Source: Roseinatronobacter thiooxidans
GTDB lineage: Bacteria > Pseudomonadota > Alphaproteobacteria > Rhodobacterales > Rhodobacteraceae
Direction: 5' to 3'
Length of the DNA: 64,000 bases
Assembly (NCBI RefSeq): GCF_001870675.1
Contig: NZ_MEHT01000045.1
Span: 1 to 64,000 of the forward strand
Positions 46,400-56,264 of the stretch are shown here, one piece after another. The notes beneath the pieces were generated by a model that was not told the DNA's origin, searched no databases, and saw nothing but the letters and a program-made list of their open reading frames with translations. A program made the position numbers and the translations under genes. How positions within the stretch are numbered: position 1 is the stretch's first letter; every line of letters starts with the position of its first letter.

Positions 46400-47542
46400 A
46401 TGACGCCCGAGCGTCCCACAGGCGTGGCCGCTTCCCCGAATGATATTGGCGCGCATCAGGTTGGTGCCGCCCCGAAATCGGTAAAGGCCGCGCGCCGACC
46501 TGGATCTCCTGCGCCACTCTATGCGGCGCTTGATCTGGGAACAAATAGTTGTCGCATGTTGATTGCGCGTCCTGTGGGCGGGCATTTCGAAGTTGTGGAC
46601 AGCTTTTCCAAGGCGGTAGAGCTTGGAACAGGGTTGAAAACCTCGGGGATGTTGTCGCATCGCCCGATGCAACGCACGTTGCAGGCCCTGCGCATATGCC
46701 GGTCCAAACTGGACCAGCATAATGTGCGCAATATGCGCCTTGTTGCCACCGAAGCCTGCCGCCGTGCGCGCAACAGCCCCGATTTCATCCGCCGCGCGCA
46801 TCAGGAAACCGGCCTTAAGCTGGATATCATCACCGCCGAGGAAGAAGCGCGGCTGGCTGTTGTTTCCTGCGCCTCGCTGGTTGCATCGGATACAGAGCAG
46901 TTATTGGTCATCGATATTGGCGGCGGCTCGACCGAGTTGGTGTGGATTGACCTGTCGCGCGTGGAACCCGAAAAACGGCGCAATGCGATCATGTCGATGC
47001 ATCGTGGTGCCTTTGTGAATGCGCCCGCAGATAACAAGCCCCATGTCGTAGACTGGATCAGTGTGCCGCTGGGTGTGGCCACGCTGAAAGATTATTTCCG
47101 CGAAGTGGACGACGATTCTGCCCGCTTCGCGCTGATGAGCTGGTATTTTGAAGAACAACTCGAAGCCTTTACCCCCTACCGCGACGCCAAGGCGCATCGC
47201 GCGTTTCAGGTGATCGGCACCTCTGGCACCATCACGACTGTGGCGGCCTCTTACCTGCGGCTGAAACGCTATGACCGCAACAAGGTCGATGGGCTGGTCA
47301 TGAATTCCGACCAAGTGGATAGCGTGATCCGCGAATATCTGGCACTTGGCCCCATCGGGCGGCGTCAAGACCCGCGCATCGGGCGCGAACGCCATACCCA
47401 GATCATGTCCGGCGCGGCGATCCTGACAGCGCTGATGCGTGTCTGGCCGACCGACAGAATGTCTGTCGCAGATCGTGGCCTGCGCGAGGGCCTGTTATTT
47501 GCGCAAATGAGCCGCGATGGCGCGCTTGACCTCAAACCTTAA
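46400..47542 (+). CDS. ppx: Ppx/GppA phosphatase family protein (380 aa)
   Basis: An exopolyphosphatase/guanosine-pentaphosphatase-type enzyme with the ASKHA fold: AALDLGTNSCRMLIARPVGG, LVATEACRRARN, ITAEEEARLAVVS, VIDIGGGSTELVWID and VIGTSGTITTVAASYL. The start is at the ATG behind GGAGGG. Only the catalytic core is present, without the C-terminal HD-like domain of long Ppx. Which phosphate (polyP or pppGpp) is hydrolysed cannot be read from the sequence. Confidence 0.9.
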   Translation: MTPERPTGVAASPNDIGAHQVGAAPKSVKAARRPGSPAPLYAALDLGTNSCRMLIARPVGGHFEVVDSFSKAVELGTGLKTSGMLSHRPMQRTLQALRICRSKLDQHNVRNMRLVATEACRRARNSPDFIRRAHQETGLKLDIITAEEEARLAVVSCASLVASDTEQLLVIDIGGGSTELVWIDLSRVEPEKRRNAIMSMHRGAFVNAPADNKPHVVDWISVPLGVATLKDYFREVDDDSARFALMSWYFEEQLEAFTPYRDAKAHRAFQVIGTSGTITTVAASYLRLKRYDRNKVDGLVMNSDQVDSVIREYLALGPIGRRQDPRIGRERHTQIMSGAAILTALMRVWPTDRMSVADRGLREGLLFAQMSRDGALDLKP

Positions 47543-47560
47543 AAGAAGCTCTGCAAGATC

Positions 47561-48286
47561 ATGAAAATAAAGAATACATCCGGGCGTGGACAGCGCGAGC
47601 TGAAGGTCAAGGTCAAGACCGCGCGCGGGCGCAAACTCAGCTCTACCCGCTGGCTGGAACGGCAGTTGAATGACCCTTATGTGCTGGCGGCGCGGCGCGA
47701 TGGTTATCGCGGGCGCGCGGCCTATAAACTGATCGAGCTGGATGACAAATACCGCTTTCTGCTGCCCGGCGCACGGGTGGTTGATCTGGGCTGCGCGCCC
47801 GGTGGCTGGCTGCAAGTCGCGGTCACGCGGGTGAATGCCTTGGGCGAGAAGCAGGGCAAACGTGTTGGTTCCGTGCTGGGCGTCGATCTGCAAGAGGTGG
47901 AACCCCTGCCCGGAGCAGAGGCGCATGTGCTTGATTTTCTTGACGAAGGGGCCGAAGAACAGGTCAAGGCGTGGCTGGGTGGCAAGGCAGATGTGGTGTT
48001 GTCCGACATGGCGGCGGCCTCCTCTGGCCATAAACAGACCGACCATTTGCGGATCATGTCGCTGTGCGAAGCGGCGGCGCATTTCGCCTTTGACGTGCTT
48101 GATGAAGGTGGCACATTCGTGGCCAAGGTTCTGGCAGGCGGGGCCGAGGGGGATTTGCAACACCTGCTAAAGCAGCATTTCCGCAAGGTGGCCAATGTCA
48201 AACCCCCTGCCAGCCGCGCGGACAGTTCCGAGAAATATGTTGTGGCGCAAGGGTTCCGGGGCCACCCTGAAAGTGACGCTGAATGA
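47561..48286 (+). CDS. rlmE: 23S rRNA 2'-O-methyltransferase RlmE (241 aa)
   Basis: RlmE methylates U2552 in the 23S A-loop. SAM-binding [16 protein letters not shown], the conserved [20 protein letters not shown] with the catalytic Lys, [20 protein letters not shown] with Asp, and [12 protein letters not shown] and [20 protein letters not shown] complete the K-D-K-E set. The basic N-terminal extension is typical of alphaproteobacterial forms. Its stop overlaps trmO as ATGA. Confidence 0.95.
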   Translation: MKIKNTSGRGQRELKVKVKTARGRKLSSTRWLERQLNDPYVLAARRDGYRGRAAYKLIELDDKYRFLLPGARVVDLGCAPGGWLQVAVTRVNALGEKQGKRVGSVLGVDLQEVEPLPGAEAHVLDFLDEGAEEQVKAWLGGKADVVLSDMAAASSGHKQTDHLRIMSLCEAAAHFAFDVLDEGGTFVAKVLAGGAEGDLQHLLKQHFRKVANVKPPASRADSSEKYVVAQGFRGHPESDAE

Positions 48287-48759
48287 CAGGCCGCTTTGAC
48301 GCACGCGCGGGTGAGGTGCGTCTGGACGTTGCGCCGGAATTCCACGCGCAAGTCACCTTTATTGGCCATATCGAAAGCCCTTGGTCGCTGGAGGATTGCC
48401 CCAAAAACCTGCGCCAAGCGCGCGAGACGGGCCGGAACGCGGTGGTGCAGGTCGAACCCGCCTATCGGCGCGGGCTTGAAGGGATTGGCGCAGGAGATGC
48501 GCTTGTCCTGCTATACTGGATGAGCGAGGCCCCGCGCGACCTGATCCGCCAGACCCCGCGCCACCGCAACGAAGGTACGGGAACCTTTAATCTGCGCTCT
48601 CCCGCGCGGCCCAATCCGATTGGCATGGGGGTGGTGAAGGTGCTGGACATTGACATGGAACACGGGCGCATCCGCATAGATGCAATCGACGCGATCAACG
48701 GCACGCCCCTGATCGACATCAAGCCACACAAGCCGCAAGCCGATCTTGTTCCGGAATGA
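48283..48759 (+). CDS. trmO: tRNA t6A37 methyltransferase TrmO/TsaA (158 aa)
   Basis: A SAM-dependent enzyme that adds a methyl group to t6A37 of tRNA-Thr. It contains [19 protein letters not shown] and the TrmO core [20 protein letters not shown], plus [20 protein letters not shown] and [13 protein letters not shown]. The domain is complete at 158 residues, without the C-terminal domain of some homologues. It is coupled to rlmE, giving an RNA-methylation pair. Confidence 0.9.
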   Translation: MTGRFDARAGEVRLDVAPEFHAQVTFIGHIESPWSLEDCPKNLRQARETGRNAVVQVEPAYRRGLEGIGAGDALVLLYWMSEAPRDLIRQTPRHRNEGTGTFNLRSPARPNPIGMGVVKVLDIDMEHGRIRIDAIDAINGTPLIDIKPHKPQADLVPE

Positions 48760-48777
48760 GGAAACAGGGGTAACACC

Positions 48778-49584
48778 TTGGCGTTCTTTATAAAACTAAC
48801 CCTTGGCCTATTGGGCCTCTATGCCGCGCTGATTGCGCTTTTCGCGCTGATGCAGGGCGCGGTGCTGTTCCCGCGCAGCCTTGTGGGGCCTGCACCCGCT
48901 TTGCCACAGGGCACAGACCGGATAAGCCTGACGCGCCCCGATGGCAGCGTTTTGCATGGCAGCGTCATTGCAGGGCAAGACCCAAGCAAGCCCCTGATCC
49001 TTGCCTTTGGCGGCAATGCGTGGAATGCAGATGCAGTCGCGCTGTTTTTGCACCGTATTGCCCCGGAACACACGATTGCCGCCTTTCATTTCCGCGGCTA
49101 CGCGCCCAGCACGGGCCGCCCATCTGCGCAAGCGCTGAAAGATGACGCCGTGGCCATTCACGACCGTGTTGCTGCACAGGGCCCAAACGGGGTGATTGTT
49201 GTGGGCTTCAGCATTGGCAGCGGCTTGGCCGCGCATCTCAGCGCAAAGCGGCCGATCGCGGGGGCAATTCTTGTTACCCCTTTTGATAGCCTTCTGGCCG
49301 TCGCGCAGCAGTCCTTGCCTTGGGCACCTGTGCGCTTTCTGTTCCGCCATGAAATGAACGCGCTGGTTGCGCTGAATGCCTCAGACGCGCCCATCGCGCT
49401 TGTCCTTGCAACGCAGGATGAGGTTATTCCCCCTGCCCGCGCTGAAGCGCTTGTAGACGGGTTGAGCACTGCAACCCGCCCTGTTGCCCATATCACCCGC
49501 ATACCGGCAGGGCATAACGACATATATAATCATCCGGACTTCGCACCTGCAATGCGCGATGCGCTGGCCGCCTTGGGCGGTTAG
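48778..49584 (+). CDS. BEM46-like alpha/beta hydrolase (268 aa, TTG start)
   Basis: An N-terminal anchor (residues 5-25) precedes an alpha/beta hydrolase with LILAFGGNAWNAD (oxyanion), VVGFSIGSG (Ser145), a late Asp in LATQDEVIPP and His in PAGHNDIYNH. The TTG start has AGGGG upstream. Substrate is unknown; thioesterase or lipase activity is possible. Its stop overlaps the convergent zapA stop by four bases. Confidence 0.82.
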   Translation: MAFFIKLTLGLLGLYAALIALFALMQGAVLFPRSLVGPAPALPQGTDRISLTRPDGSVLHGSVIAGQDPSKPLILAFGGNAWNADAVALFLHRIAPEHTIAAFHFRGYAPSTGRPSAQALKDDAVAIHDRVAAQGPNGVIVVGFSIGSGLAAHLSAKRPIAGAILVTPFDSLLAVAQQSLPWAPVRFLFRHEMNALVALNASDAPIALVLATQDEVIPPARAEALVDGLSTATRPVAHITRIPAGHNDIYNHPDFAPAMRDALAALGG

Positions 49585-49976
49585 GCGTTTTCGCGCCCTT
49601 CCAGATCTTCCGCGACCGCTTCGGCGCGGGCGGCAAGTTCGGTCAGCGCGTCAGTCACATCGGCAGGGATCACCGGCACCTCTATCCGCCTTGGCTGCGG
49701 CTCTGGCCGTGTGTGCAGGCGCGAAATTTCTTCGCGCAGCGAGTCGATCTCTGCCATGGCCGCTTTCAGCTTGTCATCGGACTCGGCGGTTTTGTCAGCA
49801 AGCATCAGCCCTGCCATCAGCAACATCCGCTCTGCAGGGACGCGGCCAATCTGGTTTAGCAAGGTGCGCGCTTCTGTATCCAGCATCTCGGCGGCTGAAA
49901 TCAGGTATTTCTCTTCGCCCGGCTGGCAGGCGACGGTAAATTCTTTGTGGCCAATGGTAATGACTTGATCAGGCAT
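49581..49976 (-). CDS. zapA: cell division protein ZapA (131 aa)
   Basis: ZapA cross-links FtsZ filaments at the Z-ring. VITIGHKEFTVACQPGEEKY, LISAAEMLDTEARTLLNQIG and ERMLLMAGLMLADK are typical of the ZapA dimer domain, followed by a coiled-coil helix. A proline-rich linker and extra helix (residues about 90-131) follow. It overlaps the end of the coiled-coil gene upstream by eight bases. Confidence 0.92.
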   Translation of the reverse strand: MPDQVITIGHKEFTVACQPGEEKYLISAAEMLDTEARTLLNQIGRVPAERMLLMAGLMLADKTAESDDKLKAAMAEIDSLREEISRLHTRPEPQPRRIEVPVIPADVTDALTELAARAEAVAEDLEGRENA

Positions 49977-50457
49977 TTGCGTCCTCCGACGAAATCAGCG
50001 GCTTCAATTCGCCCAGCACATCTTCCATTTCCGCCATTTCGGCAGCGCGTTCGGCGCGCAGCGCCTCAAGCTCTGCCAGAAGCGACCGGTTGATGGTGCT
50101 GGGTTCAATAACCTTTGCCTCGGACCCTTCGCGCAACTGGCGGTTTGCCTCGATCAGCTTGGTATTGGCTTTTTTCAGGCGCAGCATTTCCAGACTTTGC
50201 AGATCAAGCTGCTCTGTCATCCGCGCAAGTCGGCGCTCTAGCGTGGCAAAAGACCCCTCTTGCCGGTTGCGCACCGCATTCACACGTTCTGACAATTGTG
50301 CAGTCTTGCCGCGCTCTGCTTCCAGCTGGCGGCGCAGATCGTCAAGTTCGGTGGTATCAACGGGTTTCGCGGGGGCGCTGCCCAGCTTTTGGGCGCTTTT
50401 TGCGATCCGATCAAGCGCGCGACCCAAACGGCGCTCAAGGTCTGACACATTGCTCAT
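49969..50457 (-). CDS. coiled-coil protein, ZauP-like (162 aa)
   Basis: A highly charged, mostly coiled-coil protein (DLERRLGRALDRIAKSAQKL, LDDLRRQLEAERGKTAQLSE, LRLKKANTKLIEANRQLREG). In Caulobacter a coiled-coil protein called ZauP is encoded directly upstream of zapA and helps it stabilise the division ring; position, length and architecture here fit that role. Sequence identity cannot be judged by eye, so the name is by context. Confidence 0.65.
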   Translation of the reverse strand: MSNVSDLERRLGRALDRIAKSAQKLGSAPAKPVDTTELDDLRRQLEAERGKTAQLSERVNAVRNRQEGSFATLERRLARMTEQLDLQSLEMLRLKKANTKLIEANRQLREGSEAKVIEPSTINRSLLAELEALRAERAAEMAEMEDVLGELKPLISSEDANA

Positions 50458-50675
50458 GCGTTTGTCGCTTCCTGCTTCAATGCTCTTTTGACCAGCCGCA
50501 ATCCCGAATCACTTTGAAAGCCAAACAAGACGCAAGCTGTTGCAGCCTAACCTCAAACCTGCCGGTTTCCAACAAGCTGTCATGAATTGAGGCGCTGTTG
50601 CGCATGGCTTTGCTTGAACTTGCTGCTGGGGCTGGTATGACGCCGCAAAGATTGGCCAGACAAGGAACGCCCCAC

Positions 50676-52694
50676 GTGGATATTGCTGCCCTGCGAGACG
50701 CGCACCCCGATCACTGGAATAAGGCAACCGCCATCCGCACATTGGCGATGGATGCAGTCCAAGCCGCAAATTCCGGCCACCCCGGCATGCCCATGGGCAT
50801 GGCCGATGTGGCAACAGTGCTGTTCGAGCGTCATCTGAAATTTGACGCCGCCGCCCCCGATTGGGCCGACCGCGACCGCTTCATCCTGTCTGCCGGTCAC
50901 GGGTCCATGCTGATCTATGCGCTGCTGTATCTGACAGGCTATGAAGATATGACGCTGGAGCAGATCAAGAATTTCCGCCAATGGGGCGCGATTACGGCAG
51001 GGCACCCCGAATATGGCCATGTCAAAGGCGTGGAAACCACCACTGGCCCGCTGGGTCAGGGCATTTCAAACGCTGTGGGCTTTGCCATGGCCGAGGAGAA
51101 ATTGCGCGCCGAATTTGGCCCCAAAGTGGTGGACCATTACACCTATGTCATCGCGGGCGATGGCTGCCTGATGGAAGGTATCAGCCACGAAGCCATCGGC
51201 TTGGCGGGCCACCAGAAACTGGGCCGCCTGATTGTGCTCTGGGACAATAACGACATCACCATTGATGGCCGCGTCAGCCTGTCTGACAGCACCGACCAGC
51301 GCGCCCGTTTCGCAGCGGCAGGCTGGAAGGTTTTGTCCTGTGACGGGCATAACCCCGAAGATATCGACCGCGCCCTTACTGCGGCCAAAGGCTCTGACCG
51401 GCCTGTGCTGATTGATTGCAAGACAATCATCGGCTTTGGCAGCCCGAAGAAGGCCGATACATCGGGCGCGCATGGCTCGCCTTTGGGGGATGCGGAAATC
51501 GCGGTCACCAAGGACATCTATGGCTGGCCCTATGGCCCGTTTGAAATCCCCGATGAGGTGCTGAAAGCATGGCGCGCCATTGGCGCACGTGGTGCCACCG
51601 CGCGGGCAGAGTGGGAACAGGCTTTCGGCAAACTCTCTGGCACGAAGCAGGCAGAGTTCACCCGCCGCATGTCCGGCCAGCCCCCCAAAAAGCTGGAAGC
51701 CGCGATCCGCGCGCTGAAAAAGCAAATCTCCGAGAATGCGCCTTGTGTCGCCACGCGCAAATCATCCGAAATGGTGCTGGAGGTCGTCAACGAAGTGATG
51801 CCCGAAACCATCGGCGGCTCGGCTGATCTGACAGGGTCGAACAACACCAAAACCAATGGTCTGGGCGTCTTCTCGCCCGAAGATCGCACGGGGCGCTATG
51901 TGTATTACGGCATCCGCGAACATGGCATGGCGGCTGCAATGAACGGCATGGCGCTGCATGGCGGGGTCAAACCCTATGGCGGCACCTTCCTGTGCTTCAC
52001 CGATTATGCGCGCGGGTCCATGCGGCTGTCAGCGCTGATGGGCGTGCCTGTCACCTATGTCATGACGCATGATTCCATCGGCCTTGGCGAAGACGGCCCG
52101 ACCCACCAGCCGGTCGAGCATCTGGCCATGCTGCGCGCCACGCCCAACACCCATGTCTTCCGCCCCTGCGACACAGTCGAAACGGCAGAAGCGTGGGAAC
52201 TGGCCCTGACCAGCCCCGGCACACCCTCTGTGCTGGCACTGACACGCCAGAACCTGCCCACCTACCGGGTAGAGCACAAGGTCAAGAACCTGACAGCGCA
52301 GGGCGCTTATGTTCTGGCCGAGGCCGAGGGCAAACGCCAGGCGCTGCTGATGGCCACAGGCTCGGAAGTCGAAATAGCGATGGACGCGCGCGCGTTGTTG
52401 CAAGCCGAAGGGATCGGCACGCGCGTTGTCTCTTTACCCTGTTGGGAACTCTTCGAGGAGCAGCCAGAGGCCTATCGCCGCAAGGTTCTGCCCGCAGGGC
52501 CCGTGCGTGTGGCAATCGAGGCAGGCATCCGCTTCGGCTGGGATCGCTGGTTGTTCGGCGAACGTGGCCGGCGCGAGAAATCGGGCTTTGTGGGGATGCA
52601 TGGTTTCGGCGCTTCTGCACCTGCGCCGGAACTTTACAAGCAGTTCGGCATCACCGCCGAGGCTGTTGCCGAAAAGGTCAAATCCCTGCTGTAA
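50676..52694 (+). CDS. tkt: transketolase (672 aa, GTG start)
   Basis: A thiamine-diphosphate enzyme of the pentose-phosphate and Calvin routes. Cofactor and substrate motifs include [74 protein letters not shown] with the Mg/ThDP site, and [19 protein letters not shown]. The start is the GTG at 50676 with AAGGA upstream; an ATG 78 bases earlier extends the protein with non-homologous residues. Length is normal for the family (about 665). Confidence 0.95.
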   Translation: MDIAALRDAHPDHWNKATAIRTLAMDAVQAANSGHPGMPMGMADVATVLFERHLKFDAAAPDWADRDRFILSAGHGSMLIYALLYLTGYEDMTLEQIKNFRQWGAITAGHPEYGHVKGVETTTGPLGQGISNAVGFAMAEEKLRAEFGPKVVDHYTYVIAGDGCLMEGISHEAIGLAGHQKLGRLIVLWDNNDITIDGRVSLSDSTDQRARFAAAGWKVLSCDGHNPEDIDRALTAAKGSDRPVLIDCKTIIGFGSPKKADTSGAHGSPLGDAEIAVTKDIYGWPYGPFEIPDEVLKAWRAIGARGATARAEWEQAFGKLSGTKQAEFTRRMSGQPPKKLEAAIRALKKQISENAPCVATRKSSEMVLEVVNEVMPETIGGSADLTGSNNTKTNGLGVFSPEDRTGRYVYYGIREHGMAAAMNGMALHGGVKPYGGTFLCFTDYARGSMRLSALMGVPVTYVMTHDSIGLGEDGPTHQPVEHLAMLRATPNTHVFRPCDTVETAEAWELALTSPGTPSVLALTRQNLPTYRVEHKVKNLTAQGAYVLAEAEGKRQALLMATGSEVEIAMDARALLQAEGIGTRVVSLPCWELFEEQPEAYRRKVLPAGPVRVAIEAGIRFGWDRWLFGERGRREKSGFVGMHGFGASAPAPELYKQFGITAEAVAEKVKSLL

Positions 52695-52698
52695 CGCA

Positions 52699-52719
52699 AT
52701 GCCGGGCTTGACCCGGCAT
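52699..52719. repeat. palindromic intergenic repeat after tkt
   Basis: ATGCCGGG-CTTGA-CCCGGCAT is an eight-base-pair hairpin with the CTTGA loop. It is the same repeat type as the one after metG (22301-22323), with altered stem bases but a conserved loop and stem logic, and it starts five bases past the tkt stop. Confidence 0.65.
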
Positions 52720-52742
52720 CTCGTGCCTTGCGGGCCAGACAT

Positions 52743-52772
52743 AAAAATGCCGGGCAATTGCCCGGCATTTTT
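52743..52772. terminator. bidirectional intrinsic terminator between tkt and the ABC genes
   Basis: A perfect 30-base palindrome with AAAAATGCCGGGCAA and its complement gives a GC stem flanked by an A-run on the left and a T-run on the right, so it works for both the rightward tkt and the leftward ABC transcript. It follows directly on the palindromic repeat. Confidence 0.9.
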
Positions 52773-52798
52773 CTACGCAAGGTGACCCAGTGGCGCGC

Positions 52799-53650
52799 TT
52801 AATGCGGTGTCACCCCCCGCAACCTTTCCCCGCGGCGGCGCAACAGTTCCACCACTGTCAGCAGCGCGATCGAGATCATCACAAGGATCGTCGCCACAGC
52901 CAGAATTGTCGGGCTGATATCTTCGCGGATCCCCGACCACATCTCGCGCGGGATGGTCCGTTGTTCCACACCGGCCACAAACAGCACCACCACGATCTCG
53001 TCAAAGGATGTGATAAAGGCAAACAGCGCCCCCGACACAACCCCCGGCAAGATCAGCGGCATGGTGATCTTGAAAAATGTCCGCGTGGGCGACGCGCCCA
53101 GATTGGCGGCAGCGCGGATCAGCGATTGGTCAAACCCGACAAGCGTGGCTGTCACGGTAATCACCACAAAGGGTGTGCCAAGGGCCGCATGGGCCAGCAC
53201 GACGCCCAGATAGGTCTGGGCGATATTGATCGACGAGAAGAAAAAGAACATCCCCGCTGCCGAGATGATCAGCGGCACGATCATGGGAGAGATCAGAATA
53301 CCCATGATCAGCCCCTTGGCAGGCATTTCCGAGCGCGACAGCCCAAGGGCGGCCAATGTTCCCAAAGTGGTCGAGACGATGGTTGCCGCAATCCCGATCC
53401 CGAAAGAATTGCGGATCGAGCGCATCCAGCTTTCAGACCCCAAAAAGTCACGATACCAGCGCAGGCTATAGCCATCGGGGTTCAGCGTCAGCATTTCGCG
53501 TGTGAAGGTAAAGAAAGGCTGCGCGTTGAAGCTTAGCGGGATCATGATCAGGATCGGCGCCAGCAGAAAGAAGAAAATCGCATAGCACAGCACCCGAAAG
53601 GTGTAATGCCAGATCTTGTCTTTCGTGGTGTAATAGGCGGGCATGGACAT
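52799..53650 (-). CDS. potC: ABC transporter permease, PotC/PotI type (283 aa)
   Basis: Six membrane segments with the binding-protein-dependent permease loop SLIRAAANLGASPTRTFFKI containing EAA-like residues, followed by LPLILPG-type TMPLILPGVVSGALFAFI. The segment SLRWYRDFLGSE near the N-terminus is typical of spermidine/putrescine-type permeases. It ends the operon. GGGAG precedes the ATG. The true substrate may be a polyamine or another cation, given limited information. Confidence 0.85.
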   Translation of the reverse strand: MSMPAYYTTKDKIWHYTFRVLCYAIFFFLLAPILIMIPLSFNAQPFFTFTREMLTLNPDGYSLRWYRDFLGSESWMRSIRNSFGIGIAATIVSTTLGTLAALGLSRSEMPAKGLIMGILISPMIVPLIISAAGMFFFFSSINIAQTYLGVVLAHAALGTPFVVITVTATLVGFDQSLIRAAANLGASPTRTFFKITMPLILPGVVSGALFAFITSFDEIVVVLFVAGVEQRTIPREMWSGIREDISPTILAVATILVMISIALLTVVELLRRRGERLRGVTPH

Positions 53651-53662
53651 ATGCGTTCTCCC

Positions 53663-54970
53663 TTACCCGAATTTCAGGCTGTCAGTACCGACAAGCCGGT
53701 TATACAGCCAATACAGAACCAGCACGCCCACAAGCAGCATGGTGCCAAGCGCGGCTGCCAGACCCCAGTTCAGCGATTGCTGGATATGGCGCGCAATCTC
53801 GTTCGAGATCATGCGCCCCGACTGCCCGCTCACCAGCGCAGGCGTGATGTAATAGCCAATCGAGATGATGAAAACCAACACCCCCCCTGCCCCGATCCCC
53901 GGCAGCGTCTGCGGGAAATAGACGCGCCGGAAGGCGGTCCATGGGGTCGCCCCAAGGCTTTTGGCCGCGCGCAGGTAGGTTGGCGGGATAGTCCGCATGA
54001 CCGAATACAGCGGCAAGACCATGAAGGGCAGCAAAATATGCGTCATCGCAATGATTGTCCCAGTCTGATTGTAAATCAGACTGAACCTCCCATCGTCATT
54101 TATGAACCCCATGCCCACCAGCGCATTGTTGATGACACCTTGTTGTTGCAACAGCACAATCCAAGCCGAGGTGCGCACCAGAAGCGACGTCCAGAAGGGC
54201 AGCAACACTGCAATCATCAGCAGGTTTGCATAGCGCATCGGCAATGTAGACAGGTAATAGGCAATCGGAAAGCCCAAGAGAAAGGTCATCGCCGTGATCG
54301 CAAGGCTCAGGGCCAGCGTCCGCCCGAAGAGAGAGACATAAATCTGTCTGTTCTCGGGCCGTTTGACGATATTTCCCTCTGCGTCATATTCGCGGTCAAG
54401 AGCGGCCACATAGTAGGACAGTGTCAGCGGCCGGCCTTCGCGCTTGATAATCTGCCACAGTTCCGGCTGGCCCCAAAGCCGGTGCGCATCGGTGAATGCG
54501 TCCCTGTAGGGCGCGTCGAAATCCGGCACATTTCGGGCGGTGCGTGAAATTGCGCTTCGCGCCGCACTCAGTTCGTAATTCAGGCGAATACCCAGCGGGC
54601 CAATGGCCTGTTCGCGGCGCGGGCGATCAAGGTCTTCCATCATATCGGCATGGAGTGCGGCAAAGACCGGCTCATCCGGCACACCCTGCCCGTTCCAGTC
54701 TTCCAGCGCCACCAATGTGCGCGGCAAGGCATTGACGATCTGCGGGTTATCCACTGACCGCCACATCATCTGGGCAATGGGGAAAGCGAAGAAAATCAGG
54801 ATAAAAGCCAGCAAAGGCGCAACAAGGGCAAGTGCGGTCAGCTTGCGGCGTCTGTTCGCGCGTTCCAGCGCGCGGCGCAGGGGCGTGCCGTCTGATGTCA
54901 CCAATCTGCCGCGACTGTCGGTTGCTGTGCCCACAGCGCCTTCTTCAGACGTTGCGCTTTGAATCGCCAT
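53663..54970 (-). CDS. potB: ABC transporter permease, PotB type, with a large periplasmic insert (435 aa)
   Basis: The permease core carries YLRAAKSLGATPWTAFRRVY and FPQTLPGIGAGGVLVFIISI. Its length of 435 exceeds the usual 290-310 because about 140 residues (approximately 70-205) lie between the first two membrane helices; they contain charged, helix-like sequence (FAALHADMMEDLDRPRREQA). The cytoplasmic N-terminal extension of 40 residues is also longer than usual. The insert may contact the binding protein. AGGAG precedes the ATG. Confidence 0.85.
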   Translation of the reverse strand: MAIQSATSEEGAVGTATDSRGRLVTSDGTPLRRALERANRRRKLTALALVAPLLAFILIFFAFPIAQMMWRSVDNPQIVNALPRTLVALEDWNGQGVPDEPVFAALHADMMEDLDRPRREQAIGPLGIRLNYELSAARSAISRTARNVPDFDAPYRDAFTDAHRLWGQPELWQIIKREGRPLTLSYYVAALDREYDAEGNIVKRPENRQIYVSLFGRTLALSLAITAMTFLLGFPIAYYLSTLPMRYANLLMIAVLLPFWTSLLVRTSAWIVLLQQQGVINNALVGMGFINDDGRFSLIYNQTGTIIAMTHILLPFMVLPLYSVMRTIPPTYLRAAKSLGATPWTAFRRVYFPQTLPGIGAGGVLVFIISIGYYITPALVSGQSGRMISNEIARHIQQSLNWGLAAALGTMLLVGVLVLYWLYNRLVGTDSLKFG

Positions 54971-55027
54971 GCCCGCGCTCCTTGCAGAAGTATCTTTTTA
55001 TATGCTCACTGCCCGATACAGGGCTTT

Positions 55028-55051
55028 CAGGGCGCGCAACTGCGCGCCCTG
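55028..55051. terminator. hairpin between binding-protein and permease genes
   Basis: A perfect 11-base-pair GC stem with a two-base loop (CAGGGCGCGCA / TGCGCGCCCTG) sits 17 bases after the binding-protein stop without a T-run. Such hairpins usually protect the upstream binding-protein mRNA and lower downstream permease expression. Confidence 0.65.
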
Positions 55052-55067
55052 AACAGAATGGTTCAGA

Positions 55068-56171
55068 TTACTGAAGCATCCAGTTTGCAAACCGCTCGCG
55101 CAGCTCGTCGCCGTAATCGACCCAGAAGTCGTTATCCAGCACGATGGGCGCAAAGTAGTTGTCGGGGTTGGTTGGCATATGCGGTGCCATGTCGATGCCA
55201 AGATCGGCATGCTGGCCCACCAGTTCCGCAGAAGATGCGCGCGCCGGACCGTAGCTGATGAACTTCGCCTGATCGGCCAGACGCTGTGTATCGGTGGCCC
55301 AATACAGATATTCCATCACCACTTCTTCATTCGGGCCATCTGCGGGCACAACCCAGCCGTCCCATTCCACAACCTGACCATCCCAGATGATCGCGGCATC
55401 CATGCCTTCAACTTCGATCGCATCGAACATCCGGCCATTATAGCCGGTTGCGAAAGCAACTTCGCCATCTGCCAGAAGCTGCGGTGCCTGTGCACCTTCA
55501 GTCCAGAAGATGATGTGATCCTTGATCGTGTCGAGCTTGGCAAAGGCGCGGTCCACACCTTCCGGAGTTGCCAGAACGTCATAGATGTCATCCGGGTCTA
55601 CCCCATCCGCATACAGCGCCCATTCAAGGTTCGTGCCCGGACGGTCCTGCAACGCGCGACGACCGGGGAAATTCTCGACATCGAACAGGTCGGCAATCGA
55701 GCTTGGCTGCTCGGCCCCTTCAAATGCGCCGGGGCGATAGGTCAGCACGGTTGAATACACGATCTGCGGAATGAAGCACTCGCCCAGCGAACCGGGTAGG
55801 AAGTCTTCGGTTGGCGGCGTGCCATCGGGGGCAGCGGCCAGCATCGCATCATGGTCGATTTGCAGGATGATGCCTTCATCACAGGCAAGCTGCGCGTCCG
55901 ATGGCAGCATATCCACCAAGTCCCAAGTCACATTGCCCGCTTGGGATTGTGCACGCAGGCTTGCCAGCGCATTGGCAGAGCCGTCATCATTGATGATGGT
56001 GACATGCGGATTCGCTTCCATGAATGGTTTATGATAGGCGCGCTGCTGGCTTGCAGTATACGCACCGCCCCATGATACAACGGTCAGCGACACCGGGTCT
56101 TGGGCAGCCGCACTCAGCGCAAGTACGCTGACAGCCGAACTCAGACCGATCAGTTTCAATTTGGATGACAT
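55068..56171 (-). CDS. potD: ABC transporter periplasmic binding protein, PotD-like (367 aa)
   Basis: A Sec signal peptide (residues 1-23) precedes a type II solute-binding fold: LTVVSWGGAYTASQQRAYHK, WDLVDMLPSDAQLACDEGII, QIVYSTVLTYRPGAFEG and DGQVVEWDGWVVPADGPN. These fit the spermidine/putrescine-type extracellular binding family. A strong AAGGAGG ribosome-binding site suggests high expression, as expected for the binding protein. Polyamine specificity is likely, not proven. Confidence 0.85.
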   Translation of the reverse strand: MSSKLKLIGLSSAVSVLALSAAAQDPVSLTVVSWGGAYTASQQRAYHKPFMEANPHVTIINDDGSANALASLRAQSQAGNVTWDLVDMLPSDAQLACDEGIILQIDHDAMLAAAPDGTPPTEDFLPGSLGECFIPQIVYSTVLTYRPGAFEGAEQPSSIADLFDVENFPGRRALQDRPGTNLEWALYADGVDPDDIYDVLATPEGVDRAFAKLDTIKDHIIFWTEGAQAPQLLADGEVAFATGYNGRMFDAIEVEGMDAAIIWDGQVVEWDGWVVPADGPNEEVVMEYLYWATDTQRLADQAKFISYGPARASSAELVGQHADLGIDMAPHMPTNPDNYFAPIVLDNDFWVDYGDELRERFANWMLQ

Positions 56172-56264
56172 AGTAACCTCCTTGGTTTGTTATCAGTCAC
56201 AGGCCTTGGCCCGTGCTGTTTCAGACAGCCCCATCCCTCGGGCCGTAATGCACCCGCGCAACTG

